From positions 2,046,001 through 2,110,000 of the forward strand of contig NZ_CP031716.1 of NCBI RefSeq assembly GCF_001696605.3: a stretch of DNA of 64,000 nt, read 5' to 3'. This DNA comes from Acinetobacter wuhouensis (lineage in GTDB: Bacteria; Pseudomonadota; Gammaproteobacteria; Pseudomonadales; Moraxellaceae). The notes beneath the pieces are model-generated. The model made no database searches. It had not been told where the DNA came from and saw only the letters and a list, made by a program, of their open reading frames with translations. Position numbers and translations under genes: made by a program. Shown piece after piece: positions 63,977-64,000 of this stretch (positions are counted from its first letter, which is position 1; every line of letters starts with the position of its first letter).

Positions 63977-64000
63977 ATGAAAAAGACGATTTTACTCACT
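63977..64000 (+). CDS. possible start of the next gene (partial)
   Basis: ATG 63977 is followed by MKKTILLT, the opening of a basic, hydrophobic sequence such as a signal peptide, and runs off the window. Only eight codons are visible, so the call rests on position and composition. Confidence 0.3.

Overview
The window looks like a chromosomal segment of an Acinetobacter species. The background is AT-rich, and the housekeeping genes rpsT, ispF, pgk, fba, cysK, plsB, glnS, ppiB and lpxH are of the Moraxellaceae type. Two clearly foreign pieces interrupt it: a lambda-like prophage arm at the left edge and a GC-rich resistance transposon in the middle.

Prophage, about 1-11,890. A divergent control region at 6,126-6,228 separates a CI-like repressor (plus) from a Cro-like gene (minus). 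The minus arm runs leftward through a ribbon-helix-helix protein, a Rha/KilAC antirepressor, O-like and P-like replication genes (with iteron-like repeats inside the O-like gene), small ORFs, an HNH protein, a RuvC-like resolvase and a Q-like antiterminator. A terminator and the start of the next gene follow at the window edge. The plus arm carries a RecT/Bet-type annealing protein, a YqaJ-like exonuclease and small genes of unknown function. Repressor-type palindromes built from GTTTAG/CTAAAC lie in front of both arms. No integrase is visible at the right boundary.

Chromosome, 11,975-36,760. A YbaK-type deacylase is followed by a six-gene lipid operon (12,604-18,589) with the gene content of E. 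coli ynbABCD plus a PlsC-like acyltransferase and a small membrane protein. After it come a lipoprotein, a lytic transglycosylase, a double-GST protein, rraA, a NAD(P)-binding protein, rpsT, a DUF3592 protein and ispF. Two copies of a roughly 300-bp dispersed repeat sit in convergent gene gaps. An accessory stretch (24.7-28.6 kb: secreted protein, DUF1963, DUF4304, AlbA_2, CbrC) precedes a GNAT gene, an SDR/LysR divergent pair, a DMT transporter, fba, a lipoprotein, pgk, a DUF2237 gene, a Maf gene and two small genes.

Tn125, 37,012-47,110. This is a complete composite transposon bounded by two 1,087-bp ISAba125 copies and flanked by a TTT target duplication. It carries blaNDM-1, bleMBL, trpF, a chimeric dsbD/GH109 ORF, cutA, groES, groEL, an ISCR27-type IS91-family element and a fragment of an Acinetobacter acyltransferase gene. 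It splits a small membrane-protein gene that becomes one open frame again when the transposon and one TTT are removed. The right ISAba125 supplies the -35 box of the blaNDM-1 promoter.

Chromosome, 47,111-64,000. cysK, plsB, a methyltransferase, a TetR/FadL divergent pair, a small lipoprotein, a phosphodiester glycosidase-like protein, an LRAT-domain protein, a SRPBCC protein, an aldo/keto reductase with a divergent LysR gene, ppnP, glnS, ppiB, lpxH, kptA and an nfsB-like nitroreductase. The last 24 bases may start another gene.
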